A stretch of 64,000 bases of DNA from CAWUEZ02 sp963921355. GTDB taxonomy: Bacteria; Pseudomonadota; Alphaproteobacteria; Thalassobaculales; Thalassobaculaceae. The notes beneath the pieces were generated by a model. The model was not told the DNA's origin and made no database searches. It worked only from the letters and a program-made list of their open reading frames with translations. Shown piece after piece: positions 8,481-17,194 of this stretch. The stretch's first letter is position 1. Each line of letters begins with the position of its first letter. The translations under genes and the position numbers were made by a program. The stretch is taken from assembly GCA_963921355.3 (NCBI GenBank), contig OZ001190.1:3658001-3722000 (forward strand), read 5' to 3'.

Positions 8481-9014
8481 ATGGCACTGCGCGACGCAAA
8501 GGATCGGATCCTTGACGCCGCGGAAGACCGCGCCCGGCTGGGCGGATACAACGGCTTCAGCTTTCGCGATCTGGCGGACGATGTCGGCGTGAAGAGCGCT
8601 AGCGTGCACTACCACTTCCCGACCAAGGGAGATCTGGCCGCAGCGCTGGCCGATCGCTATGCGGCCAAGGCGCGGGCCCGACTTGGCGACCCGGCGACCC
8701 TGACAGCCCGCAAGGCCATCGAGGAGATCGTCTCCCTGTTCCGGGACTCACTGATGGTCGAGGATCGGATGTGTCTGTGCGGCGTGTTCGGCGCCGAGCG
8801 CGATATGCTGCCGCCGGAGGTCAACGCCGTCGTCGCCCGCTATTTCGAGATGCTGCTGCGGTATCTGGAAACCGCCTTCGGACCGGATTGGGACGGCCCC
8901 TCCCCCGCCAGCATCGTCTCCCGCCTGGAAGGCGCGCTGATCCTGGCGCGCACGCTCGAGGCGCCCGAACAGTTCGACAGCGCGATCGGCGATCTGGTGC
9001 GATCGTCGGGCTGA
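8481..9014 (+). CDS. TetR/AcrR family transcriptional regulator
   Basis: This 177-aa repressor has an N-terminal TetR helix-turn-helix at about residues 8-55 (AAEDRARLGGYNGFSFRDLADDVGV, then SASVHYHFPTKGDL). The C-terminal ligand domain resembles regulators with a CLCGVFGAE segment. GGAG lies upstream of the ATG. It is divergent from the cupin/amine oxidase pair and two matching palindromes occupy the shared promoter region, so local control is likely. The effector is unknown. Confidence 0.9.
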   Translation: MALRDAKDRILDAAEDRARLGGYNGFSFRDLADDVGVKSASVHYHFPTKGDLAAALADRYAAKARARLGDPATLTARKAIEEIVSLFRDSLMVEDRMCLCGVFGAERDMLPPEVNAVVARYFEMLLRYLETAFGPDWDGPSPASIVSRLEGALILARTLEAPEQFDSAIGDLVRSSG

Positions 9015-9040
9015 AAACCGCGCGCACTCCCAAACATTCC

Positions 9041-9165
9041 TTCCCGGGCGTGCCCCGGGACCCAGGGTTCCGCTCGATGGAAGGCCCGAGAACAGCGCCA
9101 GAAGCTCCAGCATGCTGATGGTCTGGGTCCCGTCCCGGATTAGATCCGGGACGAGGCCGGGAAGC
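9041..9165. repeat. Intergenic palindromic repeat, copy A
   Basis: The element begins TTCCCGGGCG..CCGGGACCCAG and ends with an inverted version (CTGGGTCCC...GGCCGGGAAG), with an inner small palindrome CCCGGATTAGATCCGGG. It fills the gap between two convergent genes (TetR and the PNPOx-like gene). Related copies lie at 11096, 15746 and 16855. Confidence 0.75.
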
Positions 9166-9194
9166 AGTGTTGGTGGTGAAAAGGAATTATCTCC

Positions 9195-9821
9195 CTACCG
9201 CTCCTCCTCGCCCTCCGCATCCAGGGCCCCGAACACCTCCGCCTTGTCCCGCTCGGGGATATAGTCGCGCAGGTAGTCGCGGTGCTTCCATTCCGGCTGC
9301 GGCGGGTGATGCCCGGGCCGCGGCGCGTAGTCCGAGGGCGCGGTGACCGCCATTTCCGGGATGTAGCGCGGACAGTTGGGAAAGATGTGCTCCGCCGTGA
9401 CCTCGACGATCTGGCGGGCGCCCTCGACCGCATTGACCCGCGCCGGATCGTGAATCAGCCGGGCCCTGCCGTTAACCCTAAGGCGCGCCCGGCGCTCCTC
9501 GAACCGGATGAACAGCAGCCCGACCGACGGGCTGGCCGCCAGGTTGCCGAGACTCTTGTACATCGAGTTGCCGTCGTAGTCGGGAAACTCCAGGGTGTTG
9601 GCCCCGGTGAGACGGACGAAACCGGGCATTCCCCCTTTGAAAGAGCAGTCCACGACGCCGTCATGGGCGGTTGCGAGAAAGAAGAACGGAAGGGACTCGA
9701 TCAGGTCCCGGTCCTCGTCGTTGAACGTCTCGCGTCGACGGGTCTCGACCAGCCGATCGGCGATCCGCCGCCCATCGAACCGGTCCTGAAGCGCCCGATT
9801 GCCCTTGTAGAACATCGCCAT
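9195..9821 (-). CDS. Pyridoxamine 5'-phosphate oxidase-like FMN-binding protein
   Basis: The 208-aa protein has a split-barrel flavin-binding domain of the PNPOx-like type: LPFFFLATAHDGVVDCSFKGG, then the GNSMYKSLGNLAASPSVGLLF segment and RLRVNGRARL. Homologues of this subgroup are usually annotated as pyridoxamine 5'-phosphate oxidase family proteins and may handle general stress or small-molecule reduction. GGGAGGT precedes the ATG at 9821 by 6 nt, so this start is strong; an upstream in-frame extension is rejected. It stands alone and diverges from the HD-GYP gene at 9933. Confidence 0.83.
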   Translation of the reverse strand: MAMFYKGNRALQDRFDGRRIADRLVETRRRETFNDEDRDLIESLPFFFLATAHDGVVDCSFKGGMPGFVRLTGANTLEFPDYDGNSMYKSLGNLAASPSVGLLFIRFEERRARLRVNGRARLIHDPARVNAVEGARQIVEVTAEHIFPNCPRYIPEMAVTAPSDYAPRPGHHPPQPEWKHRDYLRDYIPERDKAEVFGALDAEGEEER

Positions 9822-9932
9822 CGTGATACCTCCCGTTAACCAATGCTGCAGTAGCATGGTTTTCGAGAGAGGGCGTTCCCAGAACCGGGCCGGACATGCG
9901 GCACCCAATTCCTTGCAAACGAGCGAGACAGC

Positions 9933-11069
9933 GTGGCGATTCCCGAACCAGTCAGCGACGACAAACCGCGCCTCCTGTTCTGCACCGGGCGCCCGTCGAA
10001 TTTCACGGCGGTGCTGCCGGCCCTGCGGCAGGTTTTCACGGTCACAGTGATCGACAACGCACCCGCCGCGGCAGAGGCCGTTGAACGGCTTCCCGACGTG
10101 CTGATCGTCGAGGACCGGCTGCCCGGCGGTAGCGGCCTCGAGCTTGCCGACACGGCGCGCCAGATCTCCAGCGTCAAACCGATCCAGAACATCGTGATCG
10201 GCGCAGAGGACACGCCCGAAATCGAGCGCTTGCGTGCGTCCGGCGCCATCGACAACGCGATGACGGGGAAGCTCCCGGCCGGCGAGTTCCTGAACTCGCT
10301 CTGGCAGACCTTCGGACGCGGCAACGACGATGACGCCGCCAAGAAGATCTCGAAACCGACCTCCGACATGCTCGATGCCGGGCGCAACATGTTCAACCGG
10401 CTGGACCAGGTGGTTGCCCAGGGTGGAATCGACCCGGACACCCGTCGGGCGATCACGGCCGCCGCGAACAGTGCTGTGCTGCTGGCCGATGATCCTTCGG
10501 TGGCGCCCATGCTCAACCAGTTGCGCGGTCACCACGACTACACTTTCGCCCACAGCATGCGGGTCGGCATCCTGATGGCCTCGTTCGGCCGGGCGATCGG
10601 GCTCGGCGCCGATCACCTGCGGCTGATGGCGGAAACCGGCCTCCTGCACGACCTCGGCAAGATGAAGGTGCCGATCGCCATCCTCGCCAAGCCCGGCAAG
10701 CTGAACGAGGAAGAGTGGAAGGAAATGAACCTGCACCCGGTCTACGGCGCCGATCTCGTCAAGGACGGCTACGCCGACCTGCCGGATCTGGTGGCGGCGG
10801 TCCGCCATCACCATGAACGGCTCGACGGCGGCGGCTACCCGGATGGGCAGGCCATGGGACAGATCCACGAGATGTCGCTCTGCACCGCCGTGGTCGACGT
10901 TTTCTCGGCGCTCACCGACCGGCGAGACTACAAACCATCAATGCCGCCGGAAGAAGCGTTTGCCATCATGGACAGGATGTCCGGTCCGCACCTGGAGCCG
11001 CGGCTCTACAAGCGCTTTCGCGAACTGGTCCTGGACAAGGCGCTGGCGGATTCCCTGCCGCCGCTCTGA
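9933..11069 (+). CDS. HD-GYP domain cyclic-di-GMP phosphodiesterase
   Basis: The 378-aa protein combines an N-terminal receiver-like domain (about 12-125) with a C-terminal HD-GYP domain (about 195-370). The HD pair is H239-D240 in LLHDLGKMKVP, and the HHERLDGGGYPDG segment at 293-305 contains the GYP triad. It should hydrolyse cyclic-di-GMP and so favour motility. In the receiver, the usual phospho-acceptor position four residues before the LPG proline is E60 rather than Asp, so the receiver may be degenerate or mimic phosphorylation. Start is GTG. It stands alone. Confidence 0.88.
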   Translation: MAIPEPVSDDKPRLLFCTGRPSNFTAVLPALRQVFTVTVIDNAPAAAEAVERLPDVLIVEDRLPGGSGLELADTARQISSVKPIQNIVIGAEDTPEIERLRASGAIDNAMTGKLPAGEFLNSLWQTFGRGNDDDAAKKISKPTSDMLDAGRNMFNRLDQVVAQGGIDPDTRRAITAAANSAVLLADDPSVAPMLNQLRGHHDYTFAHSMRVGILMASFGRAIGLGADHLRLMAETGLLHDLGKMKVPIAILAKPGKLNEEEWKEMNLHPVYGADLVKDGYADLPDLVAAVRHHHERLDGGGYPDGQAMGQIHEMSLCTAVVDVFSALTDRRDYKPSMPPEEAFAIMDRMSGPHLEPRLYKRFRELVLDKALADSLPPL

Positions 11070-11095
11070 GCGTTCCCAATTCGATACCCCACCAT

Positions 11096-11146
11096 CACTT
11101 CCCGACCCCGGACTTAATCCGGGGTCCGGGGCAGGGTCGGGAAGTG
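11096..11146. repeat. Intergenic palindromic repeat, copy D (short form)
   Basis: A 13-bp perfect inverted repeat (CACTTCCCGACCC against GGGTCGGGAAGTG) encloses an inner palindrome CCCCGGACTTAATCCGGGG. It lies between convergent genes (HD-GYP and rhodanese) and could act as a bidirectional terminator. It shares the inner core with copies A and C. Confidence 0.75.
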
Positions 11147-11169
11147 ACGGTGGGTGGTTCCTGCTCCCC

Positions 11170-12771
11170 CTACGCCGGGTAGTGCCGGAACTGGAGGCCG
11201 CCGGCCTTCTTGATCTGCTCGACCAGCGCGACTTCCCAGGTCAGGTAGTCGTTCATGGCCTTCTCGATCTCCGCCTTGTTGGAGCGATCGTAGGGCCTGA
11301 GGTAGCTGTCATCCGGCTCCGACAGAACGGCGGTCATGCCGCTCTGCAGGGCGAGCCCGGCCGCCTTCCAGGCCGCCGTGCCGCCGTCGATCACCCGCAC
11401 GCTGCGGCCGGTGTCAGCAAGGTCCGCCGCGGCGAACCTGGCCAGCACGCCGTCCGGCGAGGTCAGGATGATCGTCTGGTCTTCCGGGATCTTCGCGAGG
11501 TTGGCGGCGATCGCCACCCGGCCGGCCCACCAGGCGCCGGCGGGATGGCCGTCGCGGTAGTCGAGCGCCTTGGCGAGATCCAGAATCACGGCCTCGCCGG
11601 CCTCGACCGCCGCCGCCGCATCCGCCGGCGCGATGGCCGACACAGCGTCCAGAGCCGCCAGCCCCAGCACGGCCGGCTGATAGGGGCCGGAGGCGAGCGC
11701 CTGGCCCGCCAGCCCGGTCTCCAACACGTGCACGTCGGTCCAGCCAAGCTGCACCAGCCAGCTCGCCGTCATCAGGGCCCGGACCTTGGCGTCGTCTACC
11801 AGCACCACCCGGGCGTTCCGCACCGGCAGATAGAAATCGGTCGACTGCACAAGCTGGCCACCGGGCGCGTGCCGGCTGTCGGCGATGCGCGAGGCCTCGA
11901 ACTCTTCGAGGGTCCGCACGTCCAGGATCGCGAGCGTGCGCCGGTCCCGCTCCGCCCGCCAAGCATCCAGGGTCGCGGCGTTGATCCGCTGCACGCCGAA
12001 GCGGGCCGCGCAGGCTTCGGCCCGCACCACCGCCTCGACGGCCTGACCCGCCGCCGGGTCCGGGGCGGACCGGTCGTTGCCGTGCTCAAGCGTGTAGCCC
12101 GCCAGGTGCCAGCCCATGGTGCCGTTGCGCAGCGCCAACACCTTGTTCGGCACGCCGGCATTGATCAGCGACTGGGCCCCGATGATCGAGCGCGTGCGGC
12201 CCGCGCAGTTGACCACCACCGTGGTGTCGGAATCCGGTGCCACCGCGCCCAGGCGGTACACCAGTTCCGCACCCGGCACGTCGATCCCGGTCGGGATGTT
12301 CATGACCCGGTATTCGTCCATCGGCCGGCTGTCGAGCACGACCATCTTCTCGCCGCCATCCATCATGGCCTTGAGTTCCTCGGCCGAAACCGAGGGCGTG
12401 TCGTAGGCGTGCTCGACGAATTCGCCGAACGCCTTCGACGGCACGAACATGCCGCTGAACAACTCGTAGCCGGCGGCCGCCCAGGCCGCCGTCCCGCCGT
12501 CCAGCACCTTCACGTCGCTGTAGCCGAAGCCGGTCAGCAGATCGGCCGCCCGCGCAGCCAGACCCTCGCCCGCGTCCTCGACCACGATCGGGGTGGTGCG
12601 CCGGGGCACCAGTTCGCCGATCCGCATCTCGAGCTGGCCAAGCGGAATGTTGGCGGCCAGGATCGGGTGGGATGCGCCGTAGGCCGCCTGTTCGCGGACA
12701 TCGATCAGGGCGACGTCGCCGTCGCCCTCCAGCAGCGCCATCAGGCTTTTCGCGTCGATCGTCTGGGTCAT
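11170..12771 (-). CDS. Four-domain rhodanese sulfurtransferase-like protein
   Basis: The 533-aa protein contains four consecutive rhodanese modules (about 1-105, 125-230, 260-360 and 375-475), each ending with a VxDGGTAAW-like or related segment. Only the second has an active-site cysteine (C189 in VNCAGRTRS). The first (VVEDAGEG), third (VLVDDAKV) and fourth (ILTSPDGV) have non-cysteine residues at that position. The last about 55 residues form a distinct tail (YLTWEVALVEQIKKAGG). It probably moves sulfane sulfur, with three domains in structural or regulatory roles. It is single and convergent with the HD-GYP gene. Confidence 0.85.
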   Translation of the reverse strand: MTQTIDAKSLMALLEGDGDVALIDVREQAAYGASHPILAANIPLGQLEMRIGELVPRRTTPIVVEDAGEGLAARAADLLTGFGYSDVKVLDGGTAAWAAAGYELFSGMFVPSKAFGEFVEHAYDTPSVSAEELKAMMDGGEKMVVLDSRPMDEYRVMNIPTGIDVPGAELVYRLGAVAPDSDTTVVVNCAGRTRSIIGAQSLINAGVPNKVLALRNGTMGWHLAGYTLEHGNDRSAPDPAAGQAVEAVVRAEACAARFGVQRINAATLDAWRAERDRRTLAILDVRTLEEFEASRIADSRHAPGGQLVQSTDFYLPVRNARVVLVDDAKVRALMTASWLVQLGWTDVHVLETGLAGQALASGPYQPAVLGLAALDAVSAIAPADAAAAVEAGEAVILDLAKALDYRDGHPAGAWWAGRVAIAANLAKIPEDQTIILTSPDGVLARFAAADLADTGRSVRVIDGGTAAWKAAGLALQSGMTAVLSEPDDSYLRPYDRSNKAEIEKAMNDYLTWEVALVEQIKKAGGLQFRHYPA

Positions 12772-12819
12772 GCCGTCCCTCCCTCTATGCCCAATCTGCC
12801 GATGCCCAATCTGCCGGCC

Positions 12820-14706
12820 TCAGGCTGCCGGGGCCTCCAGCGCCTCGGCCGCTTCCAGCCAACGCTCCTCGGCGGCTTCAACCTTGGCGTCGAGCTCCGC
12901 CTTCTGCTGGATCAATTTCTGCAGATCCGCCGTCGATCCGTCATAGGTTTTCGGATCCCCGAGCTTGGCGACCAGCACATCGCGGCGTTTCACAAGTTTC
13001 TCGAGTTCGGTCTCCGCCTCCCTGGCGGCCCGGCGCAGATCGGCGGTCTTGCGGCGGTGCTCGGCACTCTGGCGCCGGAGATCCTTCTTGCTCGCCCGGT
13101 CCCCGTTGCTCCCGCCGGCCCGTTCACTGCGCCGGTCGTCGCGCACGTAGTCGCGGTAGGAGGCGAGATCGCCGTCGAAGCGTTCGACCGTCCCGTCGGC
13201 CACCCGCCACAGCCGGTCGACGGTCAGCTCCATCAGCCGTCGGTCGTGGCTGATCAGGATGACCGCGCCCGGGAAATCGTTCATCGCCTGCACCAGCGCG
13301 GTGCGGGCGTCGATGTCCAGGTGGTTGGTCGGCTCGTCGAGCACCAGGATATGGGGGTCGTCGGCCATCACCATCGCCAGCGCCAGGCGCGCCCGCTCAC
13401 CGCCGGAGAGCGCGCCGACCGGGGTGGTCTGCTTGTCCTGTGTCAGGCCGACCGCGCCCAGGCGCGCACGCACCCGGTCGACCGGTTGGCCGGCGAGCCG
13501 GCGCGACAGGTGGTCGACGGCGGTCTCCTTCGGATCGAGATCGTCGGCGTGGTGCTGGGCGACATAGCCGACCCGCAGCTTGGCAGCCCGGTGGATCTCA
13601 CCGCCGGCGGCCTGAAGTTCGCCGGCGATCAGCCGCGCCAGTGTGGTCTTGCCGTTGCCGTTGGCCCCCAGCAGACCAATCCGGTCATCCGGATCCAGCC
13701 GCAGGTCGAGCCGGCTGAGCACCGGTTTGCCCGGCGCATAGCCGACCGAGGCCTTGTCGATGGCGACCAGCGGTGGCGCCAGACTGTCGGGTTCGGGGAA
13801 GCGGAACCGGGTCTCCGGGTCGGCGACCGCCGCCGGGATCACCTCCATGCGCTCCAGCATCTTGATCCGGCTCTGGGCCTGGCGGGCTTTCGACGCCTTG
13901 TAGCGGAACCGGTCGACGAAGGCCTGCAGGTGCTTGCGCTGGGTTTCCTGCTTGGCCCGCTCGGCCTCGATCTGGGCGAGCCGCTCCTCGCGGGTGCGCT
14001 CGAAGGTGTCGTAATTGCCGACATAGGTGTGCAGGCCGAGGCGCTCGACATGGACGATGGTGGTCGGCACCGCGTTCAGCAGGTCGCGGTCGTGGCTGAC
14101 GATGATCAGGGTCTTTGGATAGGCCTTGAGGTGCTGCTCGAGCCAGACCGTGGTCTCCAGGTCCAGGTGGTTGGTCGGCTCGTCCAGCAGCAGCAGCTCC
14201 GGCTCCTGGAACAGCACCGCCGCCAGCGCCACGCGCATCCGCCAGCCGCCGGAATACTCGGCCAGCGGGCGGGCCTGCATGTCTTCGGTGAACCCGAGCC
14301 CGGCCAGGATGCGGGCGGCCCGGGCCGGGGCGGCATGGGCGTCGATGTCGACCAGCCGGGTCTGGATCTCGGCGATGCGGTGGGCGTCGGTGGCGGTCTC
14401 GGCCGCGGCCAGCAGGTCGGCGCGCTCGCGGTCGGCGGCGAGCACGTGCTCGATCGGCGTCTCGCTGCCGCCGGGCGCCTCCTGGCGGACCCAGCCGATG
14501 GCGTTCGGCAGGCCGAACGGACCGGTCAGCGCGACCGTTCCGGTATCGACCTGGAGGTCGCCGACGATCACCTTCAGCAGGGTCGACTTGCCGGTGCCGT
14601 TGCGCCCCACCAGCCCGACCCGGTGGCCGGGCGGCACGGTCACGGACGCATTCTCCAGGAGAACGCGCCCGGCAACGCGCACGGTGATATCGCGGATCGA
14701 CAGCAT
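12820..14706 (-). CDS. ABC-F family ATPase
   Basis: The 628-aa protein has two ABC domains and no membrane segments. The first P-loop is GRNGTGKS (34-41) and the second is GANGNGKT. Both domains have signature motifs (EYSGGWRMR and ALSGGERARL) and Walker B followed by EPTNHLD. A linker of about 70 residues (KQETQRKHLQAFVDRFRYK) between the domains matches ABC-F proteins that bind the ribosome E site, of the YheS/Uup type. The C-terminal coiled coil (about residues 540-620) is basic and acidic. The ATG at 14706 is chosen over an upstream in-frame start because domain homology begins at LSIRDITV. Confidence 0.9.
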   Translation of the reverse strand: MLSIRDITVRVAGRVLLENASVTVPPGHRVGLVGRNGTGKSTLLKVIVGDLQVDTGTVALTGPFGLPNAIGWVRQEAPGGSETPIEHVLAADRERADLLAAAETATDAHRIAEIQTRLVDIDAHAAPARAARILAGLGFTEDMQARPLAEYSGGWRMRVALAAVLFQEPELLLLDEPTNHLDLETTVWLEQHLKAYPKTLIIVSHDRDLLNAVPTTIVHVERLGLHTYVGNYDTFERTREERLAQIEAERAKQETQRKHLQAFVDRFRYKASKARQAQSRIKMLERMEVIPAAVADPETRFRFPEPDSLAPPLVAIDKASVGYAPGKPVLSRLDLRLDPDDRIGLLGANGNGKTTLARLIAGELQAAGGEIHRAAKLRVGYVAQHHADDLDPKETAVDHLSRRLAGQPVDRVRARLGAVGLTQDKQTTPVGALSGGERARLALAMVMADDPHILVLDEPTNHLDIDARTALVQAMNDFPGAVILISHDRRLMELTVDRLWRVADGTVERFDGDLASYRDYVRDDRRSERAGGSNGDRASKKDLRRQSAEHRRKTADLRRAAREAETELEKLVKRRDVLVAKLGDPKTYDGSTADLQKLIQQKAELDAKVEAAEERWLEAAEALEAPAA

Positions 14707-14819
14707 GACCGGGGTGATAGCACCCGGCCTGCACGCGTCCAAGAGCGTTCGGATATGCGTTCCGGGGCGCCTTTCCGACCCGCCTTCCCCAACGGGCTCT
14801 GACGCCCGAAGACACTCCC

Positions 14820-15716
14820 ATGGCCTCCCCCGCTCCCACGGTTCGAACCGGATCCGACGTGCCCGCGCGCGCCATCCTGCTGATGGTGACCGCTGTCGGC
14901 GTGCTGACCGTGAACGACGCGCTCGCCAAGTGGCTGACCGAGCGCTACCCGGTCGGTCAGGTTCTGGCCGTGCGCGGCGGACTGGTGGTGGTGCTGGTGT
15001 TCGCCTGGGCGATGCTGACCGGCCGCCGGCACGCGCTCAGGATCCGGTACTGGCCGCTGAACCTGGCGCGCGGCGGTCTGATGGCGGGGTCGACCTTCCT
15101 GTTCGTCACCGCGCTGGCGCTGATGCCGATCGCCGATGCCATCGCGATCTCCTTCGCCGGCCCGATCTTCGCGACCGCGCTCGCCGCCCTGCTGCTGGCC
15201 GAACCGGTCGGCTGGCGGCGCTGGAGTGCGGTCGCGGTTGGTTTCCTCGGCGTGATCATCATGGTCCGGCCGACCCCGGAGCTGTTCCGGGTCATCGCCC
15301 TGATCCCGATCACCGCCGCCCTGATCGGCGCGCTCCGCGACATTGTCACCCGCAAGCTCGGCACCGGCGGCGAGTCCACCCCCGCCGTGCTGATCGTCTC
15401 GACCGCGATCGTCGGCTTTGCCGGCCTGCTCACCCTGCCCTTCGGCTGGGCACCGCTCGGCCTGGTCGATGCCGGCGTGTTCCTGGCGACCGCGGCCCTG
15501 GTCGGCCTCGCCCAGGGCCTGATGATCGAGAGCCTCCGTCTCGGCGAGGTCGGTCTGGTCGGACCGTTCAAGTACACCAGCCTGATCTGGGCACTGCTGC
15601 TCGGCCTGGTGATCTGGGGCGATGTGCCCGACACCTGGACCTGGGGCGGTGCGGCGCTGGTGATCGCCAGCGGCCTCTACATCTGGCGCCGGGAGATGAC
15701 GCTGGCGCGGCGTTGA
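14820..15716 (+). CDS. DMT superfamily (EamA) transporter, copy 1
   Basis: This 298-aa inner-membrane protein has ten predicted hydrophobic segments and two EamA halves. The first begins ILLMVTAVGVLTVNDALAKW and contains ALALMPIADAIAISFAGPIF; the second ends with the conserved YTSLIWALLLG. It exports or imports a small metabolite; the substrate is unknown. A close paralogue of the same length follows at 15933, indicating a tandem duplication. The ATG at 14820 begins a short polar N-terminus before the first helix. Confidence 0.9.
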   Translation: MASPAPTVRTGSDVPARAILLMVTAVGVLTVNDALAKWLTERYPVGQVLAVRGGLVVVLVFAWAMLTGRRHALRIRYWPLNLARGGLMAGSTFLFVTALALMPIADAIAISFAGPIFATALAALLLAEPVGWRRWSAVAVGFLGVIIMVRPTPELFRVIALIPITAALIGALRDIVTRKLGTGGESTPAVLIVSTAIVGFAGLLTLPFGWAPLGLVDAGVFLATAALVGLAQGLMIESLRLGEVGLVGPFKYTSLIWALLLGLVIWGDVPDTWTWGGAALVIASGLYIWRREMTLARR

Positions 15717-15745
15717 GGGGCAAACTGCTGGAACACCCACCACGC

Positions 15746-15855
15746 CTTCCCGGCCTTGCGCCGGGACCCAGAGCTCAGTGCGCTGGAGCGGCTGATCGAA
15801 CTGGAAAACCGGCCCAGCGCGCTCCTCTCCTAGGTCCCGGGTCAAGCCCGGGAAG
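15746..15855. repeat. Intergenic palindromic repeat, copy B
   Basis: The element runs CTTCCCGGCC...CCGGGACCCAG and ends with TAGGTCCCGGGTCAAGCCC and GGGAAGG. It lies between the two DMT paralogues. Its 5' arm matches copies A and C, while its inner palindrome is TCCCGGGTCAAGCCCGGGA. Confidence 0.75.
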
Positions 15856-15932
15856 GGCAGAGGGGGGTAAGCCGGAACGCTCAGCCGCTGCGGATCCTTC
15901 CTTCAACCCGGCCCACCGCGTAAGACATCCCA

Positions 15933-16829
15933 ATGCTCAACGACTCCTCGCACGCCCGAGCCGGGTCCGATGCGCCGACCCGCGCCATCCTGCTGATGGT
16001 CGTTGCCGTCGGTCTGCTCACCGTCAACGACGCGCTCGCCAAGTGGCTGACCGAGCGCTACCCGGTCGGCCAGGTGCTGGCCGTGCGCGGCACGCTCGTG
16101 ATGATACTGATCACCGTCTGGGCCTGGTCGACCGGGCGCGTCGCCGCGCTGCGGGTCGGCAATTGGCCGATGAACCTGGCCCGCAGCGGTCTGTTGGCGG
16201 GGGCGACCTTTCTGTTCATCACCGCGCTTTCGCTGATGCCGATCGCCGATGCGATCGCAATCACCTTCGCCGGGCCGATCTTCGCGACCGCGCTCGCCGC
16301 CGTGGTGCTGGCCGAGCCGGTGGGTTGGCGGCGCTGGAGCGCGGTCGGGGTCGGATTCCTCGGGGTGATCGTCATGGTCCGCCCGACCCCGGAACTGTTC
16401 CGCACCGTCGCACTGATCCCGGTGGTCGCCGCCCTGTTCGTCGTCGTCCACGACATCGTCACCCGCAAGCTTGGCAAAGGCGGTGAGTCCACGCTGGCCC
16501 TGCTGCTGGTCTCGACCGCCGTCATCAGTCTCGCCGGCCTGCTGTCGCTGCTGCTCGGCTGGGCGCCGTTGGCCGTCCTCGACATCGGCGTTTTCCTCGC
16601 CGCCGCCGTCCTGGTCGGCCTCGCCCAGGGCCTGATGATCGAGAGCCTCCGCCTCGGCGAGATCGGGCTGGTCAGCCCGTTCAAATACACCAGCCTGGTC
16701 TGGGCCCTGCTGCTCGGGCTGCTGATCTGGGGCGATGTGCCCGACACCTGGACCTGGGGCGGTGCGGCGCTGGTAATCGCCAGCGGTCTCTACATCTGGC
16801 ACCGGGAAATGAGGCTGGCGCGAAGTTAG
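15933..16829 (+). CDS. DMT superfamily (EamA) transporter, copy 2
   Basis: This 298-aa membrane protein is a close paralogue of the preceding gene. The two share long identical stretches such as NDALAKWLTERYPVGQVLAV and LVGLAQGLMIESLRLGE. Most differences lie in the loops and near residues 55-70 and 170-190. Ten hydrophobic segments and two EamA halves are visible. It arose by tandem duplication. The substrate is unknown and may have diverged from copy 1. Confidence 0.9.
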   Translation: MLNDSSHARAGSDAPTRAILLMVVAVGLLTVNDALAKWLTERYPVGQVLAVRGTLVMILITVWAWSTGRVAALRVGNWPMNLARSGLLAGATFLFITALSLMPIADAIAITFAGPIFATALAAVVLAEPVGWRRWSAVGVGFLGVIVMVRPTPELFRTVALIPVVAALFVVVHDIVTRKLGKGGESTLALLLVSTAVISLAGLLSLLLGWAPLAVLDIGVFLAAAVLVGLAQGLMIESLRLGEIGLVSPFKYTSLVWALLLGLLIWGDVPDTWTWGGAALVIASGLYIWHREMRLARS

Positions 16830-16854
16830 GTGGAGGCGATTGAACTCCCCATCG

Positions 16855-16985
16855 CTTCCCGGCCTCTTGCGCCGGGATCCAGAGTGCGGCGCGCAGGAAT
16901 GCCTGCGGCCTGGGAACACCGCTCCAGCACGCCCCTCTTCTAGGCCCCGGCGCAACCCCGGATTAAATCCGGGGCCGGGGAGTGA
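16855..16985. repeat. Intergenic palindromic repeat, copy C
   Basis: The copy begins CTTCCCGGCC..GCGCCGGGATCCAG and ends with CCCCGGATTAAATCCGGGG and GGAGTGAAG. It occupies the first part of the 445-bp non-coding region between copy 2 of the transporter and the GcvT-like gene. It follows the paralogue in the same way as copy B follows the first transporter. Confidence 0.75.
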
Positions 16986-17050
16986 AGAGAGTGTGACCTA
17001 CTCGCCCTCCTCAAACACAATCAGCCCTTGACGTGAGCGTTGCAAACCGC

Positions 17051-17119
17051 CACCTTCCCCCCAGCGCCGATTTGCATCCAGCTTGCGGGCGCTAAATAAA
17101 TGCGGCTAAACCGAAGGTG
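17051..17119 (+). promoter_or_regulatory. SAM-II-type riboswitch aptamer 1
   Basis: The architecture matches the SAM-II H-type pseudoknot. P1 is AGCGCC (17063-17068) with GGCGCT (17088-17093). Loop 1 starts GATTTG and contains CTTGC (17082-17086). The 3' tail is AAATAAATGC followed by GCTAAA (17105-17110), and TTGC of loop 1 can pair with the GC.AA of that tail, as in the known fold. A CACCTTC / GAAGGTG pair (17051-17057 and 17113-17119) encloses the whole aptamer. A terminator follows at once. The family was recognised by eye and not by covariance search. Confidence 0.75.
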
Positions 17120-17150
17120 AAAACCGCCCGGCCGCGCCTGGCGGTTTTTT
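17120..17150 (+). terminator. Intrinsic terminator after SAM-II aptamer 1
   Basis: AAAACCGCC and GGCGGTTTT form a stem around CGGCCGCGCCT, followed by TTT. It starts directly after aptamer 1. It is therefore a likely expression platform, stopping transcription before the second aptamer and the GcvT-like gene when SAM is high. Confidence 0.8.
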
Positions 17151-17194
17151 GTTGCCGCGACGAGAGTTCATACGGCCTGGTCCCCCGCGACGGA

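Noticed and set aside
8338..8499. Longer N-terminal extension of the cupin protein to 8499
   Set aside because: It would cover the operator palindromes and shared promoter and lacks homology; the ATG at 8322 has a good ribosome-binding site.
10813..14802. A 1329-codon open frame on the plus strand
   Set aside because: It runs antisense to the well-supported rhodanese and ABC-F genes, has a composition rich in Arg/His/Gly typical of antisense frames in GC-rich DNA, and shows no domain.
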